The position numbers and the translations under genes are program-made. From positions 1-59,110 of the forward strand of contig LFMX01000028.1 in assembly GCA_001184405.1 (NCBI GenBank): a stretch of 59,110 bases of DNA. Direction: 5' to 3'. The notes under the pieces are model-generated. The model was not told the DNA's origin and searched no databases. It saw only the letters and a program-made list of their open reading frames with translations. Positions 10,020-20,072 of this stretch are shown piece by piece. The DNA comes from Candidatus Burkholderia humilis (GTDB lineage: Bacteria; Pseudomonadota; Gammaproteobacteria; Burkholderiales; Burkholderiaceae). Positions within the stretch are counted from its first letter, which is position 1. Each line of letters opens with the position of its first letter.

Positions 10020-10097
10020 ATTCGAAGTTTGGCCCCGATTGGCATGCGTTCTGCGGATTCTGGCATAGGAAGCGCAAATCCGCAGTAAGTGCCAACC

Positions 10098-11510
10098 TCA
10101 GCACGAAATCTGTTCCAGGGCGATGTCACGCGTTTTCGGCCCCATCAATCCGATCGCGATCGTCACGATTAGCATCGCGCCCGCGATGAACACGAACACG
10201 CCCGTCGTGCCGAAACCCTTCAGCACGCCCGCGATGATGAACAACGTGAAGATCGCTGAAAACCGGCTCCACGAATAGACGAAGCCGACCGCGCGCGCCC
10301 GGATGCCGGTCAGAAAGAGTTCGGCCTGATACGCGTGAAAACTGTACGACATGATGCTCGCCGACAGCGTGAAGCCGACGCCCATCGCGATCAGAAACGC
10401 GGCATCGCGCGACTGGCTGAACAGCAGCCCGCAGACGATATTCGCCGCCGCCATCAGCACGATCGCCGTTTTACGCTCGATGCGATCGGCAATCGCGAGA
10501 CCGATGAGCGGCCCGATCGGCACGGCAATCGCGATGATGCTCGAGTACATCAGACTCGACATCACCGTGATGCCCTGCTTGATCAGCAGCGTCGGCACCC
10601 AGTTTGCAAAGCCGTAAAAACCGACCGTCTGGAACACGTTGAAGATGATCATCATCGCGGCGCGCTTGCCGCAGGGCGACTGCCACATATCGGCGAATCG
10701 GCCGGGCGCGACGGCGTGATCCGCTGGCGTTTCCACGATAACCGGCGGCGGCAGCGGCTTGCCGTAATCGCGCTCGACTTTCGCTTCGAGTTCGCGCATG
10801 ACGCGATCGGCGACATCGAGTTGCCCTTTTTGCGCGAGCCAGCGCGGGCTTTCGGGCAGCGAGCGGCGAATCCACCAGACGAAAAGCGCCCCGTGCGCGC
10901 CGATGATCACCACCCAGCGCCAGCAGCCATCCAGCCCGAACGGCGCGCGCGGCACGAGCGAATATGCGAGAAACGCGACGATCGGCACCGCCATGAAACC
11001 GACTGCCTGCTCGCACGCGAACGCGCGGCCACGAATGTGCTTGGGCGCAAGTTCCGAGATATACGTGCCGATCGTCACCAGTTCCACGCCAATGCCGACG
11101 CCCACGACGAATCGCCAGAAGTTCAGGCCGGTGGCCGTATCCTGAAACGCCATGATGAGGTTCGCGGCCGTGTACCAGAGCAGCGACCAGGTGAAGATCG
11201 CGCGCCGGCCGAAACGATCGGCGAGAAATCCGCACGCGATCGTGCCGATGAACAGCCCCGAAAACAACGACGCGATAAAGCTCGCCACGCCGGTGAAGCC
11301 GAAGAAACTCGCGGTTGTCGGCGTCAAGATGCCGCTTTTGACGAGACCCGGCGCGACGTAGCCGGAATACAGCAGATCGTAAAGCTCGAAGAAGAAGCCG
11401 AGGCTCAACATCGCGATGAGCTTCCAGACGGAGCGCGTCGCGGGAAGGCGGTCGAGCCGGGCGGAAATGGTCGCGGCAGTGGGCGCTTGCGCCGCGATGG
11501 GGGCGGACAT
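10098..11510 (-). CDS. MFS transporter, sugar/aromatic-acid porter type
   Basis: Intact 470-residue inner-membrane transporter with about 12 predicted helices. LADRFGRRAIFTWSLLWY is the loop 2-3 signature; YISELAPKHIRGRAFACEQA and RRSLPESPRWLAQKGQ match the sugar-porter branch that includes niacin and aromatic-acid permeases. The second half has the related loop IADRIERKTAIVLMAAANI, and TGIRARAVGFVYSWSRFSAI. A long cytoplasmic linker separates the two halves. The substrate cannot be told from sequence. It is a single gene, followed by the divergent amino-acid binding protein. No damage is seen. Confidence 0.85.
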   Translation of the reverse strand: MSAPIAAQAPTAATISARLDRLPATRSVWKLIAMLSLGFFFELYDLLYSGYVAPGLVKSGILTPTTASFFGFTGVASFIASLFSGLFIGTIACGFLADRFGRRAIFTWSLLWYTAANLIMAFQDTATGLNFWRFVVGVGIGVELVTIGTYISELAPKHIRGRAFACEQAVGFMAVPIVAFLAYSLVPRAPFGLDGCWRWVVIIGAHGALFVWWIRRSLPESPRWLAQKGQLDVADRVMRELEAKVERDYGKPLPPPVIVETPADHAVAPGRFADMWQSPCGKRAAMMIIFNVFQTVGFYGFANWVPTLLIKQGITVMSSLMYSSIIAIAVPIGPLIGLAIADRIERKTAIVLMAAANIVCGLLFSQSRDAAFLIAMGVGFTLSASIMSYSFHAYQAELFLTGIRARAVGFVYSWSRFSAIFTLFIIAGVLKGFGTTGVFVFIAGAMLIVTIAIGLMGPKTRDIALEQISC

Positions 11511-11799
11511 GAGTGTGTCTCCTGCTTAAGCGTGGGGTGGGATTTTAACTGCGGGGTGTTTAGAGGAAGGCATCGAAAATTCAGAACCCTCCCCTTGCCC
11601 CGCAAACGAGTAAACGCTCTAAACCCGGCGCTATTCGTGCTTATACTAGGTCCCCAACATTTTTGGCTTGGTAACCTTCTGCCGATTCTGAGCGGACACG
11701 ATTCGCGGAATGCCCTCACTCCGGCGCTCACAACACAGCGCCGAACGCCCGGAGACGAGACCTTCCGGGCTGAACTGACCACCTTCTGGAGTTAAAACA

Positions 11800-12421
11800 G
11801 TGAAGAAACTGCTAGCAGCTTTGTCGATGTCCCTCCTCGCCGCCACGTCGCTCACCGCCGTCACCGCGGCCCAAGCCAAGGATTATTCGACGATTCGCTT
11901 CGGTGTCGACGCCAGCTATCCCCCGTTCGAATCGAAAGGTTCGGATGGCAAGCTGGTCGGTTTCGATGTCGATCTCGGCAACGAGATCTGCGCGCGCCTG
12001 AAGGCCAAGTGCGTGTGGGTGGAAAACGACTTCGACGGCATGATTCCCGCGCTGAAGGCGAAGAAGTTCGACGGCGTGCTCTTGTCGATGTCGATGACCC
12101 CGCAGCACGCCGAACAGATCGCATTCTCCAGCAAGCTGTTCAACACGCCGACGCGCCTCGTTGCGAAGAAAGGCAGCAACATTCTGCCGACGGCTGAAAG
12201 CCTGAAGGGCAAGAACGTCGGCGTCGAGCAAGGCACGATTCAGGAAACGTACGCCACAAGACCTACTGGGCGCCCAAGGGCGTGACGGTCACGCCGTATC
12301 AAACAAGGAAGACACCGACCTGAAGGCAAAGATCGACAAGGCGATCGCCGACATCATCAAGGACGGCACGTACAAGAAGCTAGAGAAGAAGTATTTCGAT
12401 TTCGACGTGTACGGCAGCTAA
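11800..12421 (+). pseudogene. Periplasmic amino-acid-binding protein (ArgT/HisJ type) with internal deletion
   Basis: Secreted solute-binding protein of a polar amino-acid ABC transporter, probably for lysine/arginine/ornithine or histidine. The GTG start follows GGAG. A signal peptide ends near AAQAKD, then IRFGVDASYPPFESKG and LVGFDVDLGNEICARLKAKC mark the family. After GKNVGVEQGTIQETYA the sequence is shifted by one base (TYWAPKGVTVTPYQ in another frame). It then jumps directly to KEDTDLKAKIDKAIADIIKD and the normal ending KKYFDFDVYGS at 12421. About 65 residues of the second lobe are missing at about 12303. No permease or ATPase gene is adjacent. The 289-base gap upstream holds a 7-bp hairpin at 11747-11770 and no gene. 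Confidence 0.88.
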
Positions 12422-12441
12422 ATCACTTAGGCAATAGTGAC

Positions 12442-12484
12442 GACGGGCTCCGCGCTGAGAGGCGCGGAGCCCGTCGCCGTTTTT
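12442..12484 (+). terminator. Rho-independent terminator of the amino-acid-binding protein gene
   Basis: The arms GACGGGCTCCGCGC (12442-12455) and its exact complement (12462-12475) enclose a 6-base loop. The run of T at 12480-12484 follows. It begins 20 bases after the stop codon, the expected position. Confidence 0.9.
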
Positions 12485-12597
12485 CCGCTAAGATCGAATG
12501 TCTGAGGCCGCGCCGCGAATGGAAACATCGGCGCGCTTTCAAGGCCGATCCGCAACCCTGAGAGGCAAGACCGCGCATTCGCGTGCGCGCGCACATC

Positions 12598-13700
12598 ATG
12601 CAAACGAGAACACACGAACTGATTTCGCCGACGCTCGGCACTTCGCGCAGCATCACCAGTTTTCATTACGGGCCGGGCCACGGCCATAAGATCTACATTC
12701 AGTCGTCGCTGCATGCGGACGAGTTGCCGGGCATGCTCGTCGTGTGGCGTTTGCGGCGGCATCTGGCGGAATTCGAAGCGGCCGGAAAACTGCGCGGCGA
12801 AGTGGTGATCGTGCCGGTGCCGAATCCGATCGGCCTGTCGCAACATTTGCACGGCACGCTGATGGGCCGTTTCGAAACCAACAGCGGCCATAACTTCAAC
12901 CGCAATTTCTACGATCTCGCCGCACTGATCGCGCCGCGCATCGAAGCGCGTCTGGGCAAGGACGCCAACGCCAACAAGCTCGCCGTGCGCGCCGCGATGA
13001 AAGACAGACGCCGCATACCGAGCTCGAATCGCAACGCCTCGCGCTGCAAAAGCTGTCATTCGACGCCGATGTCGTGCTCGATCTGCACTGCGATCTCGAT
13101 GCCGCGATGCATCTGTACACGAATTCGGACATCTGGGAAGACGTCGAACCGCTCGCGCGTTATCTGGACGCGAAGGCATTGCTGCTCGCGCTGAATTCGG
13201 TCGGCAATCCGTTCGATGAAATCCACAGCTTCTGCTGGTCGGATTTGCGTCAGCGCTACGGCGACAAGCATCCGATTCCGAACGGCGGCATTTCCGTCAC
13301 GGTGGAATTGCGCAGCCAGCACGACGTCTCGTACGAACTCGCGGAAAAAGACGCGCAGGCGATCGTCCACTATCTGATGCATCGCGAGCGTGATCGATGC
13401 CACCGCGCCCGCGCAGCCGCCGCTCGCGCATCCCGCGACGCCGCTGGCCGGCGCCGAGCCGATCGTTGCGCCGATGTCCGGCGTGATCGTGTTCCGCGCG
13501 CAAGTGGGTGCGTATATCGAAGCAGGCGAAGCAATGCCGATATCGTTGATCCGTTGACGGACGTCGTTACCACGCTGCGCTGCACGCAGTCCGGCGTGAT
13601 GTACGCGCGCCACATTACGCGCTTTGCGACCGCTGGTCTGGAAGTGGCGCGGATTGCGGGCGCGAAAGCGTTCCGTACGGGCTCGCTGCTGTCCGCTTGA
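12598..13700 (+). pseudogene. Succinylglutamate desuccinylase/aspartoacylase family zinc hydrolase, frameshifted
   Basis: Cytoplasmic zinc amidohydrolase of the M14-like AstE/AspA family. The first metal motif is QSSLHADELPGMLV (H and E ligands), followed by NPIGLSQHLHGTLMGRFE and NFNRNFYDL. The third ligand lies in VVLDLHCDLDA, read in a different frame after an indel near 13005. Further shifts occur near 13390 and 13540; between them a third frame reads APMSGVIVFRAQVGAYIEAG, a typical C-terminal domain. The ending VARIAGAKAFRTGSLLSA reaches 13700. The substrate is unknown. The ATG at 12598 was preferred to the GTG at 12583. Confidence 0.8.
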
Positions 13701-13706
13701 TGTGAT

Positions 13707-14075
13707 TCAGAACGGCGCAAGGCAGCATTGCGCTGCCACGATTTTCCACGCGCCGTTCACTTCTCCCCACGTTCGCGTGTAGCGCAGGCTGCCCGCGAAC
13801 GGCGTGCCGCCGAACGTGCCGGCAATCTGCACGCGCGTGACCGTCACCGCAAACGTCCCATACACGCGAATGCTTTGCTCCTGCTCCTCTAACGTGTCGA
13901 TCCGCTGCATGCCGTAGCGGTGTCAGTTCAGATCGTCGGCCTTGCTCCAGACCTTGCCGGTTGCATCGACGAAAGTGAGATCGTCGGCGAGCAACGCGTC
14001 GAGCGCGGTCACGTCGGATGACACCATCGCCTGTTTCAAGCGCGCTTCGAGTTCGCGAATGCCCTGTTCGTCCAT
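13707..14075 (-). pseudogene. NTF2-like (DUF4440/SnoaL-type) protein with in-frame TGA
   Basis: Small cystatin-like-fold protein of about 122 residues. The first part, from the ATG at 14075, reads ARLKQAMVSSDVTALDALLA and DDLTFVDATGKVWSKADDLN, typical of DUF4440. It meets TGA at 13923-13925. The same frame then continues without interruption as HRYGMQRIDTLEEQEQSIRV and RYTRTWGEVNGAWKIVAAQC, the conserved end of the family. No indel is needed: a single base change removes the stop. The function is unknown; homologues include ketosteroid-isomerase-like proteins. Confidence 0.75.
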
Positions 14076-14280
14076 GTCGATGCCCTTGGTCAAAGAACCG
14101 TGAGCATGGCATCGAAAAGGCCGGATGCACAAGCGTGCGGCTTGCGCCAGTCCTGTTGCACGCACGACACAGCGCAAGCGCGGTGAAAGCGCTGTCATAT
14201 TTCTTTCTTCGGCAATCGCTACATTTCGCCCCGTCGCTGCCATGCGCCGCAGAGCGCGAAGCATCGCAGACGTCCGCTGA

Positions 14281-15424
14281 TGATACCGCGCTCGGCGCGA
14301 CCTCCGCCTACGCACAAAGCAGCGCGCTGTACGGCATCATCGATGCGGGTATCAGCTACGCCAACAACGCAGCACGCACCGGCGGCAGCGATTCCCAAGT
14401 ACGACGACGGCGTGGCGCAAGGCAGCCGTTGGGGCCTGAAAGGCGCCGAAGACCTCGGCGGCGGCCTGAAGGCAATCTTCACGTTGGAGAACGGCTTCAA
14501 CAGCGGCAACGGCACGCTCGGCCAGGGCGGCACGGAATTCGGCCGTCAGGCGTTCGTCGGTATCGCGAAGAACGACGTCGGCTCGCTGACCTTCGGCCGT
14601 CAATACTCGTTCTCGACTGATTACCTCGGCGGCGCGTACTCGATCGGCGGCCAGACCGTCGCGGGCAACTACGCTTATCACATCAACGACGTGGACCAAC
14701 TGACGTCGAGCCGTATCAACAACGCGGTGAAGTTCAGCAGCGTGAGCTTCTACGGCGTGACGTTCGGCGCGATGTACGGCTTCTCGAACGCCGCTGGCGC
14801 GTTCGCCGGTTCGCCGAACACGACCGTCAACGGCGCGGCAGTCGCCGGTTCGTCGCGTGCCTACAGCTTCGGCCTGAACTACAAGGCCGGTCCGTTCGGC
14901 GTGGGCGCAGCGTACACCGACATCCACTACCCGGCAGCATCGACGCCGGCGTTCACGGCAGCCATCGCCAACCTGAACGGCACGGGCACGAACAACAACG
15001 CCAAGGACATCCGCACGTTCGGCGTCGGCGCGAACTACGCGTTCAGCCCGGCGACGATCTTCGGCCTGTGGACGAACACGCGCTTCGAAGCCATCACCGG
15101 CGGCGATACGCGCTTCAACGCGTTCGATATCGCCGGCAAGTACGCTATCACAACCGCGATGACGGCCGGCCTCGGCTACACGTACATGAACGCATCGGAT
15201 CGCGTGAACGGACACTGGCACCAGATCGACGCGAGCTTCGACTACGCACTGTCGAAGCGCACGGACGTCTACGTGCTGGACGTGTACCAAAAGGCGTCGG
15301 GCTCGAACAACGGCGTGGAAAACTAGGTGCCGAAGTAGCTCGTCGACGAGCTACTTCGGCACCTCGGGCGTAGGCGAAGACAACCCAGCTCGCGTTCCGC
15401 GTGGGCGTTCGCCACAAGTTCTAA
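14281..15424 (+). pseudogene. Gram-negative porin (OmpC-like), damaged at both ends
   Basis: Trimeric outer-membrane channel of the Burkholderia porin family. The mature start AQSSALYGIIDAGISYANN is recognisable, but the first half of its signal peptide is missing. The frame shifts near 14390, and the barrel continues as GVAQGSRWGLKGAEDLGGGL and FGRQAFVGIAKNDVGSLTFG through VDVYVLDVYQKASGSNNGVE-like sequence near 15320. A TAG at 15324-15326 ends it. The normal C-terminal strand (LAFRVGVRHKF, with the final phenylalanine) survives in another frame up to the TAA at 15422-15424. Between them lies a perfect 40-bp palindrome. A terminator follows. Confidence 0.88.
15325..15364. repeat. Perfect 40-bp palindrome interrupting the porin 3' end
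   Basis: Two 20-base arms meet with no spacer at 15344/15345, with GTCGAC at the centre. The palindrome begins inside the TAG stop of the porin remnant and separates the body of the gene from its C-terminal strand. It could be an assembly fold-back artefact or a real insertion. Confidence 0.9.
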
Positions 15425-15448
15425 GCACGATCGCTGTATCGCCGCAAG

Positions 15449-15485
15449 AAAAACGGGCCGCGTTCCACGACGCGTCCCGTTTTTT
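15449..15485 (+). terminator. Rho-independent terminator of the porin gene
   Basis: The arms AAAAACGGGCCGCGT and ACGCGTCCCGTTTTT pair with one mismatch around a 6-base loop. The A/T-rich ends make it usable from both strands, so it may also end the convergent aspD transcript, whose stop codon overlaps it at 15484. Confidence 0.85.
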
Positions 15486-17001
15486 ATTTCCCGTTCTTCT
15501 CCTTGTTGTAACGCTCAACATACCGATCCATCAGCTTGCGGATGGCCTGGCCGATCTGCCGATAGTCGCTCTCGTTGAGATTGGCGAGCGATACGCGTCC
15601 CGACGGATGCGGCGTGCCGAACCCGCGCCCCGGCAACAGCACGACGCGCGCTTCCTTCGCGAGTTCGAACAGCAACTCGGATGGCTTCGCGTTCTTCATC
15701 ACCCAATCGACGAAGTCGCGCCCGTAGCCACGCTCGCCCAGATATTCGAGGTCGAGAATCGTGTAGTAATTGACCTGATTCGCGTCCGGTTTTTCCAGCG
15801 CGATACCGACTTCGCGATAGAGCGCCTGCTTGCGGTTACGAATCAGCCGCTTCAACGCGTTCTTGTACTCGTCGGGCGTGTCCATCAACGCGAAGAGGGA
15901 GAACAGCGCCATCTGCACTTGCTGCGGCGTGGACAAACCGGCCGTGTGATTCAGCGCAACGGTGCGGCTATCCGCCACCAGACGGTCGATGAACTTGAGC
16001 TTGTCCGGTTCCGTCGTGATCGATTCGTAGCGCTCGTGCAAAATCGCGCGCTTGTCCTTGGGCAACGCGGCGAGCAGTTCATCGAAGATATTGTCGCGAT
16101 GCGTCGCGACCGTGCCGAGCCGCCAGCCCGTCGCGCCGAAATACTTCGAGTACGAATACACGAGAATGGTGTTCTTTGGGCACAGCGTGAACAGCGACAC
16201 GAAATCGTCGGCGAACGTGCCGTACACGTCATCGGTCAAGAGAATGAGATCGGGCCACTCCTTCACGATCTCCGCGATGTATTGCAGACTTGCATCGTCC
16301 ATTTTCACGGACGGCGGATTGCTCGGATTGACGAGGAAAAACGCCTTCACCTTCTTGTCGCGCAGCTTGTCGAATTCCTTCTTCGAGTATTGCCAGCCGT
16401 TGGCGACATCGGCATCGAGATTGACGACTTCGAGCTGGTAGTCGTTCAGACGCGGAATCTCGATATACGGCGTGAAGATCGGCCGCCCGAGCGCGATGGT
16501 ATCGCCCGGCTTGATGAGGTAATTCTCGCGCATCGTGTTGAAGATGTACGTCATCGCCGCGGTGCCGCCTTCGACCGCGAAGATATCGAATTCGCCGACG
16601 AACGGATGCTTGCCGACCATCTCGCGCCGCAAATACTGCCCGACGATGATCTCCGACAGCTTTAGCATGCGGTCCGGCATCGGATAGTTGCACGCGAGAA
16701 TGCCTTCGCACATTTCGTAGAGAAAGTCGCCCGCGTTCAGGCCGAGTTGATCGCGCACATACGACACCGCGCCCACCAGAAACGCAATGCCCGGCGTGCC
16801 CTTGAACTCGCGCGCGAAAATCTCGAAACGCTCTTCGATGCCCTCGCGCTTCGGAAATCCGCCGACGCCTTCCGGCATATACGCGAACGAACGCTCGGAC
16901 TCGCGCATCGCGAAAAGGCCGAGTTGCCAGAAACCGTGACGCGGAACGGTCGCGAGAAAGTTCGGATTGCCGCGCCCCGCGTTGAGCATGGCGAGATTCG
17001 C
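15484..17001 (-). pseudogene. aspD: Aspartate 4-decarboxylase, N-terminally truncated, fused to aspT remnant
   Basis: PLP-dependent aspartate beta-decarboxylase, converting aspartate to alanine and CO2. In the AspT/AspD cycle, aspartate/alanine exchange plus decarboxylation generates a proton gradient. From AMLNAGRGNPNFLATVPRHG the sequence follows the family to its end, with the PLP lysine in VYSYSKYFGATGWRLG and FLVNPSNPPSVKMDD in the large domain. The first 40 or so residues of a normal AspD are absent. Instead the frame continues straight from an AspT regulatory domain at about 17002. About 505 residues of decarboxylase remain. Whether the N-terminal arm is essential cannot be judged here. 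Confidence 0.85.
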
Positions 17002-18143
17002 GGGACGCTCGACCACGCCGATGCGCTTCGCCGCCGTCGTGTCCTGCGTGCGGCCGACGAGCGTCACCGTATCGCCGCGATGCAGCGTGGTGTTCGGCAG
17101 CACCGGAATGGGCGTTTCGGTCGCGCCGCGCTTGATCTTGCGGATAAAGACGCCGAGCGCGTCGGGCATCGTCGAGAGTTCGGCGAGTGTCTTGCCCTCG
17201 ACGTCCTTGTTCGTGATGTAGATGTCTACGCCCTCGACCGCCACCGCGAGCAGTTCGACATCGTCGACTTCGCTGGCGACGCCGCCCAGCACATCCACGA
17301 GCTGATCGCGCTTGCCACCGACCGCGAGGACATCGCCGGGTTGCAGCACGTCGTCGATTTTCGCGTCCTGGATCGCGCCGCCGCGCCGTATCCGTTCGAT
17401 GAAAAGCCGCGCGCCTGCCGGTTCCAGCGCTTCTGCCTGGCCCACCCCGTCAAGCCCGCCACGCGTCCGCCCGCCTGCACGCGATACGCCCGCAGCGTGA
17501 ACTGATGCCACGCGTGGCCGCCGACGCTATCGCCAGCGCCGCCCATCTTCGCCTCGTAATCCTTGCACGCCTGCACAAAATCGATGCCGAGCAGCTTCGA
17601 CCCGAGCATCGCAAGAATCAGCGCGGAGCCGATCGTGCCGTAGATGTAGGTGACGGCGTAGGCCGTGGGTATGGCGTCCGAGCAGCGCCTTCGCCTGATC
17701 GGGCGGCAAGCCGAGCCGGTGATGGCGTCGGTCGCGAGGCCCATCGACGCGGAAATGGTTTGCGCACCGGCGAAGAGTCCGGCCGCCGAGCCGATGTCGT
17801 AGCCCGCGATCTTCGCCGGAATATAGGCGAACACGAGGCACAGCACGCACAGAATGACGGAAAACAGCGCCTGCGGCAGACCGTCTTTCGCGATGCCGCG
17901 CACGAATTGCGGACCGACGCCGTAGCCGACCGCGAAGAGGAACATTAGAAAAAAGACGGATTTGACGTTGGGCGAAATGACGATACCCAGTTGCCCAATG
18001 GCGATCGCCGCGAGCAAGGTCGACGTGACTGCGCCCAGACTGAAGCCCTTGAAGCTCTTGCCGCCGACCCAATAGCCGACGCCCAGCGCAAGAAACACCG
18101 CGATCTCAGGATAACTGCGCAGGGTTGCGGTAAGCCACGACAT
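17002..18143 (-). pseudogene. aspT: Aspartate:alanine antiporter AspT, frameshifted and missing its C-terminal membrane half
   Basis: Inner-membrane exchanger of the AspT/YidE family. The ATG at 18143 follows GGAG. The N-terminal membrane domain reads VFLALGVGYWVGGKSFKGFS and KDGLPQALFSVILCVLCLVF, then GAQTISASMGLATDAITGS. A frameshift near 17690 and another near 17450 follow. Two TrkA-C regulatory domains come next (IRRGGAIQDAKIDDVLQPGD, then LPNTTLHRGDTVTLVGRTQD), ending in IGVVERP. At that point a normal AspT would enter its second membrane domain of about 200 residues. Here the reading passes in frame into aspD. The transporter cannot be functional as read. Confidence 0.85.
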
Positions 18144-18522
18144 AAGCACTCCTTTGCAGAGAAAACTCCGCTAGCCGCCGAACGGTCCGACAGCGAGGAT
18201 GGAATGTAACGATGGTTGACCTGACGCCATGACGCCCATATCGACGCGGCGCGCCATGTGCTCCCGCATGATCTGGCTTCCCCCCCCCCCACCAATACAC
18301 CATTTTGGCGATGGAGTTGAATGAAAATTGACTAATTTGAAATAAAGCGGAAGGACGCATCAAAGGACGCTTAGGCCCGTTGTCCGATCATGGCCGCGTC
18401 TTCCGGTTCATTGCACGAGCGTGCACAGATGACATTGCCTGTTGCACGCAGGCGATCATTTAGTATTACGTCGTTAAATCGATACGACGAACCGCGATTC
18501 TTCTTACGATCCGGATCAAGAT
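18144..18522. other. Intergenic region upstream of aspT, with an 11-base C tract
   Basis: No gene is evident between aspT and the old-yellow-enzyme remnant. The tract of 11 consecutive C at 18280-18290 (G on the aspT coding strand) lies about 137 bases before the aspT start. An AT-rich stretch follows at 18300-18345. The tract could be a slippage-prone promoter spacer or mark an assembly join. Confidence 0.5.
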
Positions 18523-18548
18523 AAAAAAACAGCGGCCGGAGCCGCTGT
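18523..18548 (-). terminator. Rho-independent terminator of the old-yellow-enzyme remnant
   Basis: Read on the minus strand, ACAGCGGC and GCCGCTGT pair around a 4-base loop and run into seven T. It lies 31 bases past the stop codon of the gene at 18580. Confidence 0.85.
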
Positions 18549-18579
18549 CGTTTTACTGCCGCGCAGAATGCTTGCGCTC

Positions 18580-19434
18580 TTATTCCCCCGTCTCGAGCAA
18601 CGGATAATCCGTATAACCCATCGCGCCCGGCGCATAGAACGTGGACGCATCCCAGTCGTTCAGCGGCGCACCAGATTCGAATTGGCGATGAACGTCTTGC
18701 CCCACGCCACTGCGTCTGCATCGCCACGTTCGATGATGGCCTCCGCGCTTTCCTTCGTTGGCGATGAACACGCCGCCGAACGCCTTCTTCAACTGCGGCT
18801 CGAAACTGTCCGCAGCCTCATGCTCACGCGCCGCGATAAACGCGATCTTCCGCTTGCCCAGTTCCTTCGCGACAAAGCCGAAGGTCGCGGCGAGATTGCT
18901 GTCGCCCATCGTGTGCGCATCGGCGCGCGGCGCGAGATGCACACCGACACGATCCGCGCCCGCCCCACACATCGATACATTGATCGACGACTTCGAGCAA
19001 CAGACGCGCGCGATTTTCGATCGGGTCGCCGTAGGCATCCGTACGCGTGTTGGTGCTGTCCTGCAAGAACTGATCGAGCATATAACCGTTCACGCCGTGC
19101 ACCTGCACGGCGTCGAAACCCGCGCGCCTGGCGTTATTCCGCGCCCTTGCGATACGCCGCAACGATGCCCGCGATTTCATCGAGTTCGAGCACTCGCCGC
19201 GTCACGTACGGACGCTCCGGACGCACGAGGCTCACATGCCCACGCGCCGCGATCGGCACAACCGGCAGTTCGCCGTTCAGGAACACGGATCCGAGATGCG
19301 GCCCACGTGCCACAGTTGCAGCATAATCTTGCCGCCTGCATCGTGCACGGCTTGCGTGACGCGCTTCCAGCCTTCGATCTGTTCATCCGACCAGATACCC
19401 GGCGTATCCGCGTAACCGACTCCCTGCGGCGTGA
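18580..19434 (-). pseudogene. NADH:flavin oxidoreductase, old yellow enzyme family (NemA-like), truncated and frameshifted
   Basis: FMN ene-reductase remnant. The first recognisable residues are ITPQGVGYADTPGIWSDEQI, then GWKRVTQAVHDAGGKIMLQL and WHVGRISDP. The 60 or so residues that normally precede them, with the first FMN-binding strands, are absent. Frameshifts near 19290, 19140, 18955 and 18745 break up the rest. [20 protein letters not shown], with active-site residues, and [20 protein letters not shown] are both clear. The end APGAMGYTDYPLLETGE reaches 18580, followed by a terminator. The gene is clearly inactive. Confidence 0.85.
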
Positions 19435-19574
19435 TCTTGTTGCGAAGTATATATCGTGATTTTCCGATATTCAACCGCGATCTAAGCGCGAGCCCGAATC
19501 CGTCAAGGCCGCACGTTGTTGCCAAGCGCTGCCGTCTGGTAATCTATCAGGTTATTTCCGAACTTGGAATCACC

Positions 19575-19970
19575 ATGCAAACTCCCTTCAACGAACGCGG
19601 CGTCACGCTGTCGCGCGCCGGACTGTCCGCATCGGGTCAGATGATTCCGCTGCGCGACCTGCGCGCGGTGCGCGCGGTGCGCATCGAGCGCAAGAAGCCG
19701 GTGCCGGTCGTGCTCGCGCTGATCGGGCTGGCGGTGCTGGTGGCGGGCATCGTCACCTGCGCGGGCGCGGCACTCGTGCTCGGTGTGATGATCATCGTCG
19801 TCGGTTATCTGTCGTGGATCACGCAGGACGTCATCTTCCAACTGATGGTCGATACCCCCGACGGCGAGCGCGAAATGCTCATCACGAAAGATAAGGAATT
19901 CGCGGACAAGGTCGCCGCGCTGGTGGCGGAAACCGTGACGAAACACGCCGCAACCAAGGCGCAAGCCTGA
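19575..19970 (+). CDS. Small membrane protein, DUF6232-like
   Basis: Intact 131-residue protein of unknown function. An N-terminal segment (ERGVTLSRAGLSASGQMIPL) resembles the strand-rich start of DUF6232 proteins. Two adjacent hydrophobic helices follow, VPVVLALIGLAVLVAGIVTC and GAALVLGVMIIVVGYLSWIT. A polar C-terminal domain (LMVDTPDGEREMLITKDKEF) ends in an alanine/lysine-rich tail. The ATG at 19575 lies just downstream of the deletion that removed the 5' part of the neighbouring oxidoreductase. It is transcribed alone. The family assignment is moderate. Confidence 0.65.
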   Translation: MQTPFNERGVTLSRAGLSASGQMIPLRDLRAVRAVRIERKKPVPVVLALIGLAVLVAGIVTCAGAALVLGVMIIVVGYLSWITQDVIFQLMVDTPDGEREMLITKDKEFADKVAALVAETVTKHAATKAQA

Positions 19971-20072
19971 CCTTGATACGATTTTTACGCGCTTGCGCGA
20001 AAGTTTAGCCAGGCGTTTAGTTCGCGGACGCTAGAGTGAACGCCTCTTCACTGCCGGCCCGCGTGATGTCTC

